Part shown: piece after piece, positions 22,816 through 30,696 of the stretch
Position numbering within the stretch: position 1 is the first letter of the stretch
Layout: each line of letters opens with the position of its first letter
Source: Tetragenococcus sp041859945
GTDB taxonomy: Bacteria; Bacillota; Bacilli; Lactobacillales; Enterococcaceae
Assembly: GCA_041859945.1 (NCBI GenBank)
Contig: JBFLGC010000019.1
Coordinates: forward strand, 1-45,329
Length of the DNA: 45,329 bases
Reading direction: 5' to 3'
Translations under genes and position numbers: made by a program
Notes under the pieces: generated by a model
What the model saw: the letters and a program-made list of their open reading frames with translations, nothing else
Told to the model about the DNA's origin: nothing
Database searches by the model: none

Positions 22816-22850
22816 AATCGATCCTGCTTTTTAATGAGGATCGATTCTTT
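22816..22850 (+). terminator. Terminator of acp
   Basis: A 9-bp stem (22816-22824 with 22838-22846, half AATCGATCC) followed by a short T-rich end. It separates plsX-acp from the opp operon. Confidence 0.7.
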
Positions 22851-22996
22851 AATTAAAACCAACAAATACTGCATAAAAGACAGAAAAAAATTCTTCGTGA
22901 AATTTTCAAAGATTAGAAACAATTGAGAAAATTAAGGGTAAAAGGACGAAAAAACGCTTTATATTTCAGAATGATTAATTAATTATTAAAAAATGA

Positions 22997-23025
22997 TTGA
23001 CTAATGAGTGAAAATTTTGTATCAT
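22997..23025 (+). promoter_or_regulatory. Promoter of the opp operon
   Basis: TTGACT (22997-23002), a 17-base spacer and TATCAT (23020-23025), in a very AT-rich stretch. Transcription would start near 23032, giving a leader of about 80 bases. The surrounding gap of 299 bases has no gene. Confidence 0.75.
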
Positions 23026-23041
23026 TTCTGCATACTTATCT

Positions 23042-23056
23042 AATTTTCTGATAATT
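23042..23056. promoter_or_regulatory. CodY box in the oppA leader
   Basis: AATTTTCTGATAATT matches the CodY consensus AATTTTCWGAAAATT at 14 of 15 positions. It lies about 10-25 bases after the expected transcription start, where bound CodY would block elongation or initiation. CodY senses branched-chain amino acids and GTP, and represses peptide uptake in other Lactobacillales. Confidence 0.7.
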
Positions 23057-23110
23057 TTTTGTAAAACATTCAGAAGAAAAAGTGAGTTAAAAAAAGATGG
23101 AGGGGTACAC

Positions 23111-25156
23111 ATGAAAGCAAAAAAGTTTATGGTTACTTTATTGGCTAGTTCTTTCTTGTTAGCTGCTTGTGGTAGCGGCGGTACAAGTGATTCTGGCGAT
23201 GCTAGTGGTGACACTAGTGGTGGAACAGAGGCAGGTTCATCAGATGTCTATAGTTATGTCTATTCAACTGATATCGACAACTTGGACTACACGGTCTCAC
23301 AACGTTCAACAAACAATGAACAATACACGAACTTCGTGGATGGCTTGTTTGAAAATGACAAATACGGGAATTTAGTTCCTGCTATGGCCGAATCTTGGGA
23401 AGTAAGTGACGATGGGTTAACGTACACTTACCATATTCGTCAAGGTGTCCAATGGGTCGACAATGAAGGCAATGAATATGGACAAGAAGTTACTGCTAAC
23501 GACTGGGTGACAGGGTTACAACATGCCGTTGACGAACAATCAGAAACTTTATACATCGTTGCCAATAGTATTGCTGGTTTAGCTGACTATGTAAATGGGA
23601 AAACCGATGACTTTTCAACAGTTGGTATCAAAGCCGTTGACGACTATACCTTGGAATACACTTTAGTACAGCCAGAATCTTTCTGGAATTCAAAAACGAC
23701 TTATGGGATTTTATATCCGGTCAATGCTGATTTCTTGAAATCTAAAGGTGATGGCTTTGGAACACCAGAACCAGATGGTATCTTATATAATGGTCCTTAT
23801 CTTTTGACCAATAATACCGCAAAATCTGTCATCGAATTTGAACCAAATGAATCTTATTGGGATGCCGATAATGTTCATATCAAAGAAGTCAAACAAACTT
23901 ATTATGATGGAAAAGATCCAGATGGTTTATTTAGATCTTTTGCTAATGATGATTACACTCAAGCTCGGGTCTATCCAAACTCTGCTGGTTATAAAGATGT
24001 AACAGCCGACTATGCCGATAGTATCCTTTGGTCTGAAACAAGTGGATCGACTTTCAATATGACCTTTAACTTTAGCCGTGGTAGCTACGAAGCTACTTCA
24101 AAAACGACTGATGCCGAAAAAGAATCAACGCAAAAAGCAGTTTTGAATCGCGATTTCCGCTTGGCCATCGAATTCGCTTTTGATCGGGTTTCTTATCGTG
24201 CTCAAAGTGTTGGGGATGAAGGGGCTGAAAAAGCAATCCGTAATACTTGGATCCCACCTGAATTCTTAACGATCGAAGGAAAACCTTACGGGGATAGCGT
24301 TGCTGAAAAGACCAAAGCCTTAGATGGCGACGCGTTTGGCGATGTTGATTTTTCAGAAGGTCAAGATGGCTATTACAATCCAGATAAAGCCAAAACCTAT
24401 ATCGATAAAGCCAAAGAAGCGTTAGAAGCTGATGGGGTTGAATTCCCGATCCATTTGGATTTGCCAGTTGATGGGGCTTCAGATATCAATGTAAGTATGA
24501 TGAAATCATTGAAGAGCACGATCGAAGATGCCTTAGGTACAGACAATGTGGTGATCGACATCCAATTGTTGAGCAACGATAAATACCTAGCTGCAACTTA
24601 TCAAGCAGCTACTGGTGCCGCTTCTGATTATGATATTTCAACTGCTTCTGGTTGGGGACCTGACTTTGTCGATCCTTCGACTTACTTGAATGTCTATGAT
24701 TCTAGAAATGGTGACATGCTACACACCCTTGGTTTAGAAGGTACGGATACCGTTCAAGGTGATGATCCTTCTGCTGATGCGAAGAAAGCTTTGAACCTCG
24801 CAGAATATGATGCCCTATTGGATAAGGCCAATGCTATCACAGATGATGTCAATGCACGGTATACAGCTTATGCTGATGCTGAAGCTTGGTTGCTAGATAG
24901 CGCTATTCAAATCCCAATCTATGCTTCAGGTGGTAACCCATCTGTCAGCAAAGTCGTACCATTTACAGGCTCATATTCGTGGGCAGGAATCACCAGCTTC
25001 CCTGGCGGAAATGGTCCTGGTCGTTTGAAATATGTCGAAATGCAAGACAAAGCTGTTACAACAGATGAATATAACCAAGCCAAAGAACAATGGGAAAAAG
25101 AAAAAGAAGCAAGCAATAAGAAAGCAGCTGAAACCGGCGGCGTTCTCTCTGAGTAA
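23111..25156 (+). CDS. oppA: Oligopeptide ABC transporter, substrate-binding lipoprotein
   Basis: A 681-residue family 5 solute-binding protein, extracellular and lipid-anchored. The signal peptide has a KAKK basic start, a hydrophobic core and the lipobox LLAAC with C20 as the lipidated residue; a Gly/Ser/Asp-rich linker follows to about residue 45. The size and C-terminal region fit the AmiA/OppA type of Lactobacillales, which takes peptides and, in some species, peptide pheromones. First gene of the operon, with its own strong promoter, a CodY box and an intergenic terminator that should raise its level over the membrane genes. Confidence 0.93.
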   Translation: MKAKKFMVTLLASSFLLAACGSGGTSDSGDASGDTSGGTEAGSSDVYSYVYSTDIDNLDYTVSQRSTNNEQYTNFVDGLFENDKYGNLVPAMAESWEVSDDGLTYTYHIRQGVQWVDNEGNEYGQEVTANDWVTGLQHAVDEQSETLYIVANSIAGLADYVNGKTDDFSTVGIKAVDDYTLEYTLVQPESFWNSKTTYGILYPVNADFLKSKGDGFGTPEPDGILYNGPYLLTNNTAKSVIEFEPNESYWDADNVHIKEVKQTYYDGKDPDGLFRSFANDDYTQARVYPNSAGYKDVTADYADSILWSETSGSTFNMTFNFSRGSYEATSKTTDAEKESTQKAVLNRDFRLAIEFAFDRVSYRAQSVGDEGAEKAIRNTWIPPEFLTIEGKPYGDSVAEKTKALDGDAFGDVDFSEGQDGYYNPDKAKTYIDKAKEALEADGVEFPIHLDLPVDGASDINVSMMKSLKSTIEDALGTDNVVIDIQLLSNDKYLAATYQAATGAASDYDISTASGWGPDFVDPSTYLNVYDSRNGDMLHTLGLEGTDTVQGDDPSADAKKALNLAEYDALLDKANAITDDVNARYTAYADAEAWLLDSAIQIPIYASGGNPSVSKVVPFTGSYSWAGITSFPGGNGPGRLKYVEMQDKAVTTDEYNQAKEQWEKEKEASNKKAAETGGVLSE

Positions 25157-25169
25157 AAGTTTTTCAAGT

Positions 25170-25197
25170 AAAAAAAGGCTAAGTTTAGCCTTTTTTT
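25170..25197 (+). terminator. Partial terminator between oppA and oppB
   Basis: A perfect 11-bp stem (25170-25180 with 25187-25197) whose 3' arm ends in seven T. As no other promoter is clear before oppB, it probably lets only part of the transcripts continue. Confidence 0.85.
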
Positions 25198-25232
25198 ACG
25201 TACATAACCGCAATTAGAAAGTAGGGAATAAT

Positions 25233-26708
25233 TTGAAACGATACGTATTTAATCGTATACTACGGTCAATTCTGAGTATCTTCTTGGTAACGACGATCGT
25301 TTATGGCATCATCTTTACCATGGTTCCACGACGTGCTATCTTCCAAGATGACCCGAATTACAGTAAGTTAAAAGGAAAACCCGACGAATTGGCAGAATAT
25401 ACCAACACGGCATTTCGCAAGATGGGTTATATCGAATATTATAATTCACGACAATTGATCGATCATGTGCATGAAACAGATCCGGAGGTAACGATCGATG
25501 ATAAAGCGGCTTTACAAAAATGGGCCGATGAAAATGATTGGGATTTGCAACAATTCCAAATCTCGGGCACGTATTATGCTACTAAAGAGATTCCTTTGTG
25601 GAAACGTGTGGCGCGTTTTTATGGCAACATGTTTGAATTCGATCATCCTTGGAAAGTCAAAGATCCTAGCAACCCTGATTTAGAACGCTCTTTGAAGATC
25701 CAAAAAGACGATTTAGTGGGTTGGGCTTTGGTCGGATCGGGGACCCAATACCGTTATCAAATCTATTTTAACAGTCAATTTCCATACATCCATCAAAACT
25801 TTTTGAAGATGAATCTAGGGTATTCTTACCCAACCTTTGCCGGTCAAAATGTTATTGATGTCATGACAGATGGGCAAGGAAAGTCGAAGAGTCAAGAAAC
25901 GAAATTTGCTAATGGCAAAGTAGCTAAATCATCCATGGATGTTTATTCGCGTAGCTATCAAAAGACAGAAAATTTGACGGATCGTGATGCGAATTTCTTT
26001 GATGATAACTATGTAGTCACTAAAACGAATCGGCAAGATCCGTCGATGGTGGGTATTTCCTTCCGAATGGGCTTTATCGGTGTTTTACTGACTTATTTGA
26101 TTTCGATCCCAGCAGCTATCTTAATGGCGCGTTTTAAAGGTAAATTTGGGGATAAGTTAGGGATCGCGATCGTGACCGTCTTGATTTCGGTACCTAGTTT
26201 GGCCTTTATTTACTTCTTCCGCTTTGTCGGTAGTCGCTTGTTTAATTTGCCAGATAGTTTCCCAACGTTGGGTTCGCAAGATATTCGTTCCTATATTTTA
26301 CCGACCGTCATTTTAGGCTTGTTGTCAGTGTCAGGTCTGGTTATTTGGATCCGGCGTTACATGATCGACCAACAATCTTCTGACTATGTCAAATTTGCCA
26401 AGGCCAAGGGTTTAAGCTCAGGCGAAATTTCGCGGAAGCATATCTTTAAGAATGCCTCGATTCCGATCGTTAACCAAATTCCTGGTAGTATCATCGGGGC
26501 CATCACGGGTGCGACCATCACTGAAACGGTCTTTGCTGCACCAGGTATGGGGAAAATGTTGCCTGACTCGATTAAAGCTCACAATAATACGCTAGTAGTC
26601 GGCATTGTCTTCTTCTTTACCATTGTTGCGGTCTTCGGAAATTTATTCGGTGACTTATTGATGGTACAAGTCGATCCGCGTATCAATTTATCAGATAAAG
26701 GAGAGTAG
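25233..26708 (+). CDS. oppB: Oligopeptide ABC transporter permease, long AmiC type
   Basis: A 491-residue permease with a TTG start and an AGGG site 6 bases away. After the first membrane segment (about 9-30) there is an extracytoplasmic insertion of about 240 residues; the permease domain with the remaining five segments starts near residue 275. The usual OppB is about 310 residues; pneumococcal AmiC has a similar long form. The ATPase-contact loop is seen as FAKAKGLSSGEISRKHIFKNA. Overall it forms the channel with OppC. Confidence 0.92.
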   Translation: MKRYVFNRILRSILSIFLVTTIVYGIIFTMVPRRAIFQDDPNYSKLKGKPDELAEYTNTAFRKMGYIEYYNSRQLIDHVHETDPEVTIDDKAALQKWADENDWDLQQFQISGTYYATKEIPLWKRVARFYGNMFEFDHPWKVKDPSNPDLERSLKIQKDDLVGWALVGSGTQYRYQIYFNSQFPYIHQNFLKMNLGYSYPTFAGQNVIDVMTDGQGKSKSQETKFANGKVAKSSMDVYSRSYQKTENLTDRDANFFDDNYVVTKTNRQDPSMVGISFRMGFIGVLLTYLISIPAAILMARFKGKFGDKLGIAIVTVLISVPSLAFIYFFRFVGSRLFNLPDSFPTLGSQDIRSYILPTVILGLLSVSGLVIWIRRYMIDQQSSDYVKFAKAKGLSSGEISRKHIFKNASIPIVNQIPGSIIGAITGATITETVFAAPGMGKMLPDSIKAHNNTLVVGIVFFFTIVAVFGNLFGDLLMVQVDPRINLSDKGE

Positions 26709-26710
26709 TC

Positions 26711-27646
26711 ATGGAAATTAGTGATAACCATACAAAAGATGATTTTACGTTTGTCAAAACTGACTCTCTGGAATCAGAAATAATCGATACCCCTAAATAT
26801 TCTTACTGGCGTTCTGTAGCACGAAAGTTTTTCTCGAGTAAGGTCGCAATTGGAATGTTGATTTTAATGATTGCTATTTTACTGATGTCTTTCATTCAAC
26901 CCATGATTAGTGGCTATGATTTCATGGATGTGACAGATATCAATGATTTTAGCAAGCGATACAATTACCCAAGTTGGGGCGAGTGGTTTGGAACTGACAA
27001 AAGCGGGAAGTCTTTGTTTGATGCCGTTTGGGCTGGGGCCCGAACTTCGATTTCCATCGCTGTTCTAGCTACCACCATCAATACCGTCATCGGTGTGATC
27101 GTAGGTGCGATTTGGGGATTTTCGAAAAAAATTGACCGTTTTATGCTTGAAGTTTACAATGTCATCAGTAACATTCCGCAATTGTTGATCGTGATGGTCT
27201 TGTCTTATTCATTTGGGAATGGTTTCTGGAACTTGATTTTTGCTATGTGTATCACTGGTTGGCTCGGAACTGCCTATTTCATCCGGGTCCAAGTCATGAT
27301 CATGCGTGATCGGGAGTACAATTTAGCTTCACAAGCTTTGGGAACACCAATGAAACGAATGCTACCACGCAATATCTTGCCTTATTTGACTTCTGTTATC
27401 GTGACTAGTTTATCACGTGACTTGCCAGCTTACATTTCCTATGAAACATTTCTTTCTTTCTTAGGTGTGGGCTTGAACGCAGATGTTCCTTCATTGGGAA
27501 GATTGATTTCAGATTATACGAATAATATGAGTAATTATCCGTACTTATTCTGGATCCCAGTTACGGTATTGGCTTTGGTTTCGATTTCGCTTTATATTGT
27601 AGGGCAAACTTTAGCTGATGCAGCAGATCCAAGAACACATATGTAA
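26711..27646 (+). CDS. oppC: Oligopeptide ABC transporter permease OppC/AmiD
   Basis: A 311-residue permease, ATG two bases after the oppB stop, with AGGAG inside the oppB end. A cytosolic N-terminus of about 45 residues leads to the first membrane segment (IGMLILMIAILLMSF); five more follow. The ATPase-contact loop has ASQALGTPMKRMLPRNILP. YFIRVQVMIMRDREY and FLSFLGVGL are typical of the DppC/OppC branch. Pairs with OppB. Confidence 0.94.
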   Translation: MEISDNHTKDDFTFVKTDSLESEIIDTPKYSYWRSVARKFFSSKVAIGMLILMIAILLMSFIQPMISGYDFMDVTDINDFSKRYNYPSWGEWFGTDKSGKSLFDAVWAGARTSISIAVLATTINTVIGVIVGAIWGFSKKIDRFMLEVYNVISNIPQLLIVMVLSYSFGNGFWNLIFAMCITGWLGTAYFIRVQVMIMRDREYNLASQALGTPMKRMLPRNILPYLTSVIVTSLSRDLPAYISYETFLSFLGVGLNADVPSLGRLISDYTNNMSNYPYLFWIPVTVLALVSISLYIVGQTLADAADPRTHM

Positions 27647-27658
27647 AGGAGGTACATG

Positions 27659-28744
27659 ATGGAAAAAGAAACGATACTAAAAGCAGAACATGTTTCTGTA
27701 AGCTTTAAAGTACGTGACCGGGAATTAAAAGCAATCCGTGATGTATCTCTGGAGCTAAAAGATCAGGAAACATTAGCCATCGTTGGCGAATCTGGCTCAG
27801 GTAAGTCTGTATTGACACGGACTTTTACCGGTATGCTTGAAGCCAATGGGGATGTGACGAAAGGCTCGATCGTCTATAAAGGCAAAGAGCTAGCAACACT
27901 TAAAAAAGATAAAGAATGGGAAGGCATTCGTGGGAAAGAAATTGCCACGATCTTCCAAGATCCGATGACGTCGCTTAACCCGATCAATACGATCGGTTCA
28001 CAAATTTCGGAAGTCATTATCAAGCATCAAGGTAAATCTAAAAAAGAAGCTCGTGCAATGGCCATCGAATTGATGAAACGCACCGGGATCCCGAATGCGG
28101 AAAATCGGTACGATGAATATCCTTTCCAATATTCAGGTGGGATGCGGCAACGGATCGTTATTGCGATTGCTTTGGCTTGCCGACCAAAAATATTGATTTG
28201 TGATGAACCAACGACTGCTTTAGATGTAACTATCCAAGCACAGATTTTGGAGCTGATCAAAGAATTACAAGCGGAATATAAATTTGCTACGATCTTTATT
28301 ACCCACGATTTAGGCGTCGTTGCCTCGATTGCCGATCGGGTCGCGGTCATGTATGCAGGACAAATCATCGAAACCGGCACGGTCGAAGAAATTTTTTATG
28401 ATCCGCGTCATCCTTATACGTGGAGCTTGCTTTCAGCCTTGCCGCAGTTGGCTGAACGTGGTGACAAATTGTATTCAGTACCGGGTGCACCGCCTTCTTT
28501 GTATCATGATATTCAAGGAGACGCTTTTGCACCACGGAGTAACTTTGCGATGAAGATCGATTTTGAATCAGAACCACCAATGTTTCAGGTAACTGATACC
28601 CACTTTGCCAAAACTTGGTTGTTAGATCCGCGAGCACCAGAAGTTGAAAAACCAGCTGGAATCCGTGGACTGCATGAAAAATTGGCTTCTCAAACCAATC
28701 AACTAGGCATCGATATAGAAGATGGAGGGGAAGCTGTTGTCTAA
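27659..28744 (+). CDS. oppD: Oligopeptide ABC transporter ATPase OppD
   Basis: A 361-residue ATPase from the second of two adjacent ATGs; AGGAGG at 27647-27652 is 6 bases from 27659 and 3 from 27656. Walker A GESGSGKS, Q-loop IFQDPMTSLNP, signature YSGGMRQR, Walker B ILICDEPTTALD and the switch histidine in THDLG are intact. The C-terminal region with RHPYTWSLLSALP is the oligopeptide/dipeptide extension. Unlike many OppD proteins it shows no clear cysteine cluster in that extension. It overlaps oppF by 8 bases. Confidence 0.94.
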   Translation: MEKETILKAEHVSVSFKVRDRELKAIRDVSLELKDQETLAIVGESGSGKSVLTRTFTGMLEANGDVTKGSIVYKGKELATLKKDKEWEGIRGKEIATIFQDPMTSLNPINTIGSQISEVIIKHQGKSKKEARAMAIELMKRTGIPNAENRYDEYPFQYSGGMRQRIVIAIALACRPKILICDEPTTALDVTIQAQILELIKELQAEYKFATIFITHDLGVVASIADRVAVMYAGQIIETGTVEEIFYDPRHPYTWSLLSALPQLAERGDKLYSVPGAPPSLYHDIQGDAFAPRSNFAMKIDFESEPPMFQVTDTHFAKTWLLDPRAPEVEKPAGIRGLHEKLASQTNQLGIDIEDGGEAVV

Positions 28745-29675
28745 TGAAAAAGAAGTGATCTTATCCGTTAAAGATCTTGAAATCACATTTGGTGAAGGTA
28801 AGAAAAAATTCGTGGCGGTACAAGACGCCAATTTTGATATTAATAAAGGAGAAACTTTTTCTTTAGTTGGCGAGTCTGGATCAGGAAAAACCACAATCGC
28901 ACGAGCTATCGTCGGCTTGAACCATACGAGTAATGGCGACATCATTTTTGAAGGAAAACGGATCAATGGTAAATTATCTCATAAAGAGCGCGAAGATAAG
29001 ATCCGCAAAATCCAAATGATATTCCAAGATCCGTCTGCCTCTTTAAATGAACGGGCTACGGTAGAATACATCATATCAGAAGGTCTTTATAACTTTAATT
29101 TATTTGACTCTGAAGAAGACCGTCTGGCCAAAGTCGAAAAGATCATCAAACAAGTTGGCTTACTTCCTGAGCATATGTACCGTTATCCACATGAATTTTC
29201 AGGTGGGCAACGGCAACGGATCGGGATCGCTCGTGCGCTTATCATGGAACCTTCCTTGGTTGTAGCTGATGAACCAATTTCAGCTCTGGATGTTTCGATC
29301 CGAGCACAAGTCTTGAACTTATTGAAGGAGTCACAATTGGAACACGGAGTCAGCTACTTATTTGTGGCCCATGATCTATCGGTAGTAAGGTTTATTTCTG
29401 ACCGGATCGCGGTTATTCGGTCCGGACGTATCTTAGAATTAGCAAAAACGGAAGAACTTTTCCAACATCCGCTGCATCCTTATACCAAAGCCTTGTTATC
29501 AGCTGTTCCGATCCCCGATCCGATTTTGGCTCGGAAAAAAGAACTTTTGGTGTATGACCCGGCTATCCATGACTATTCAGTGGATAAACCACGTTTTGAA
29601 GAAGTTATACCGGGACATTATGTTTACGGGAACGATAGAGAACTTGATAGCTATCGTGAAGAAGAAAGTAAATAA
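28737..29675 (+). CDS. oppF: Oligopeptide ABC transporter ATPase OppF
   Basis: I choose the TTG at 28737 (MSNEKEVILSVKDLEITFG), 312 residues, because GGAGGGG at 28724-28730 is 6 bases upstream; the earlier ATG at 28722 overlaps that site. Walker A GESGSGKT, Q-loop IFQDPSASLN, signature FSGGQRQRIGIARAL, Walker B LVVADEPISALD and the switch histidine in AHDLS are intact. Heterodimer partner of OppD. The start lies inside the end of oppD, giving coupling. Last gene of the operon. Confidence 0.93.
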   Translation: MSNEKEVILSVKDLEITFGEGKKKFVAVQDANFDINKGETFSLVGESGSGKTTIARAIVGLNHTSNGDIIFEGKRINGKLSHKEREDKIRKIQMIFQDPSASLNERATVEYIISEGLYNFNLFDSEEDRLAKVEKIIKQVGLLPEHMYRYPHEFSGGQRQRIGIARALIMEPSLVVADEPISALDVSIRAQVLNLLKESQLEHGVSYLFVAHDLSVVRFISDRIAVIRSGRILELAKTEELFQHPLHPYTKALLSAVPIPDPILARKKELLVYDPAIHDYSVDKPRFEEVIPGHYVYGNDRELDSYREEESK

Positions 29676-29683
29676 GTCTTTGA

Positions 29684-29714
29684 ACAGCCAGGTTTTGATA
29701 TCTGGCTGTTTTTG
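29684..29714 (+). terminator. Terminator of the opp operon
   Basis: An 8-bp stem (29684-29691 with 29702-29709, half ACAGCCAG), with T-rich 29709-29713. It ends the transcript 10 bases after the oppF stop. The rest of the gap to rnc (about 270 bases) shows no gene and only weak inverted repeats. Confidence 0.8.
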
Positions 29715-29918
29715 TGTAAAAATGATCGGCAATAGGGCTACTTTGCGAGTTTATCAGCTCGTTTCGAATTTCGACTACTTTAACCAGTATGACTTTTTTC
29801 AGATCATGTCCATAGCGACTCGTTAAGTCCTGTCTTATGATTCTATATAGGTCTAAAAAGTCTTTCTACAAAAAATTTTCCAGTAAGCAAAAGAATTTCT
29901 AAGATTTAGTGAGAATCG

Positions 29919-29947
29919 TTTCCTTAACAGTTAATTTTAAGTATAAT
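29919..29947 (+). promoter_or_regulatory. Promoter of rnc-smc-ftsY
   Basis: A perfect TATAAT at 29942-29947; the -35 at 17 bases (TTTCCT, 29919-29924) is weak. Transcription would start near 29954, about 30 bases before rnc. Confidence 0.6.
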
Positions 29948-29984
29948 ATAAGCAGGTCAATCAAAATGAAAAGGATGGGATCAA

Positions 29985-30683
29985 ATGGACGACCAGTTGA
30001 TCAAGGAATTAAAAGAAAATTTTGCTATTGAATTTAAAAATATCAGTTTACTTGAACAAGCTTTTACGCATTCATCTTATGTGAATGAGCATCGACTCCA
30101 ACACCTAAATGACAATGAACGCTTGGAATTTTTAGGTGATGCGGTGTTAGAATTACTCGTTTCACGCTTTTTGTATTGTAAATTTCCCAATGTACCTGAA
30201 GGTCGTTTGACAAAATTGCGCGCGGCGATGGTCTGTGAAGACAGCTTATCCAAATTTGCCAAGGAATGTCACTTTGACAACTATATTTTTCTTGGGAAGG
30301 GCGAAGAAAATTCAGGCGGGCGAAATCGGGCGTCGCTACTTTGCGATTTGTTCGAATCTTTCTTGGGGGCTTTGTATTTGGATCAAAGTTTGGAAGTTGT
30401 CGAAACTTTTCTACAACAAGTGGTTTATCCGAAAGTTGACGAGGGTGCTTTTTCACATGAGATGGATCATAAGACACATTTGCAAGAAACTTTGCAAAAA
30501 ACCGGTGATTGTTTGATCGATTATCGTTTGATCAAGGAGGTCGGTCCGGCTCACGATCGAATTTTTTGGATTGATGTCTACTGTGATGATGTCTTGATCG
30601 GTTCTGGGCAAGGAAAATCAAAGAAAATAGCCGAACAAAAAGCAGCGGCGTCGGCATTGTTGCAACTTAATAAGCAGAAGTAA
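29985..30683 (+). CDS. rnc: Ribonuclease III
   Basis: Cuts double-stranded RNA in rRNA precursors and some mRNAs. 232 residues. The catalytic signature NERLEFLGDAVLE gives E45, E48 and D52; D121 and E124 in CDLFESFLGA complete the metal-binding set. The C-terminal double-stranded RNA-binding domain (about 155-230) ends with GSGQGKSKKIAEQKAAASAL. ATG after AAGGATGGG. rnc-smc-ftsY is a conserved Firmicutes order; here acp is separated from it by the opp operon. Confidence 0.97.
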   Translation: MDDQLIKELKENFAIEFKNISLLEQAFTHSSYVNEHRLQHLNDNERLEFLGDAVLELLVSRFLYCKFPNVPEGRLTKLRAAMVCEDSLSKFAKECHFDNYIFLGKGEENSGGRNRASLLCDLFESFLGALYLDQSLEVVETFLQQVVYPKVDEGAFSHEMDHKTHLQETLQKTGDCLIDYRLIKEVGPAHDRIFWIDVYCDDVLIGSGQGKSKKIAEQKAAASALLQLNKQK

Positions 30684-30696
30684 GTGGGGAAATTTC

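Noticed and set aside
22898..22914. A second CodY-like box (AATTTTCAAAGATTA) upstream of the opp promoter.
   Set aside because: Four mismatches to the 15-base consensus in a very AT-rich stretch, which is expected by chance.
29715..29905. Gap between oppF and rnc with a word (CCAGTATGAC) resembling the 41-bp repeat unit near 21313.
   Set aside because: The match is about nine bases and no tandem structure is present.
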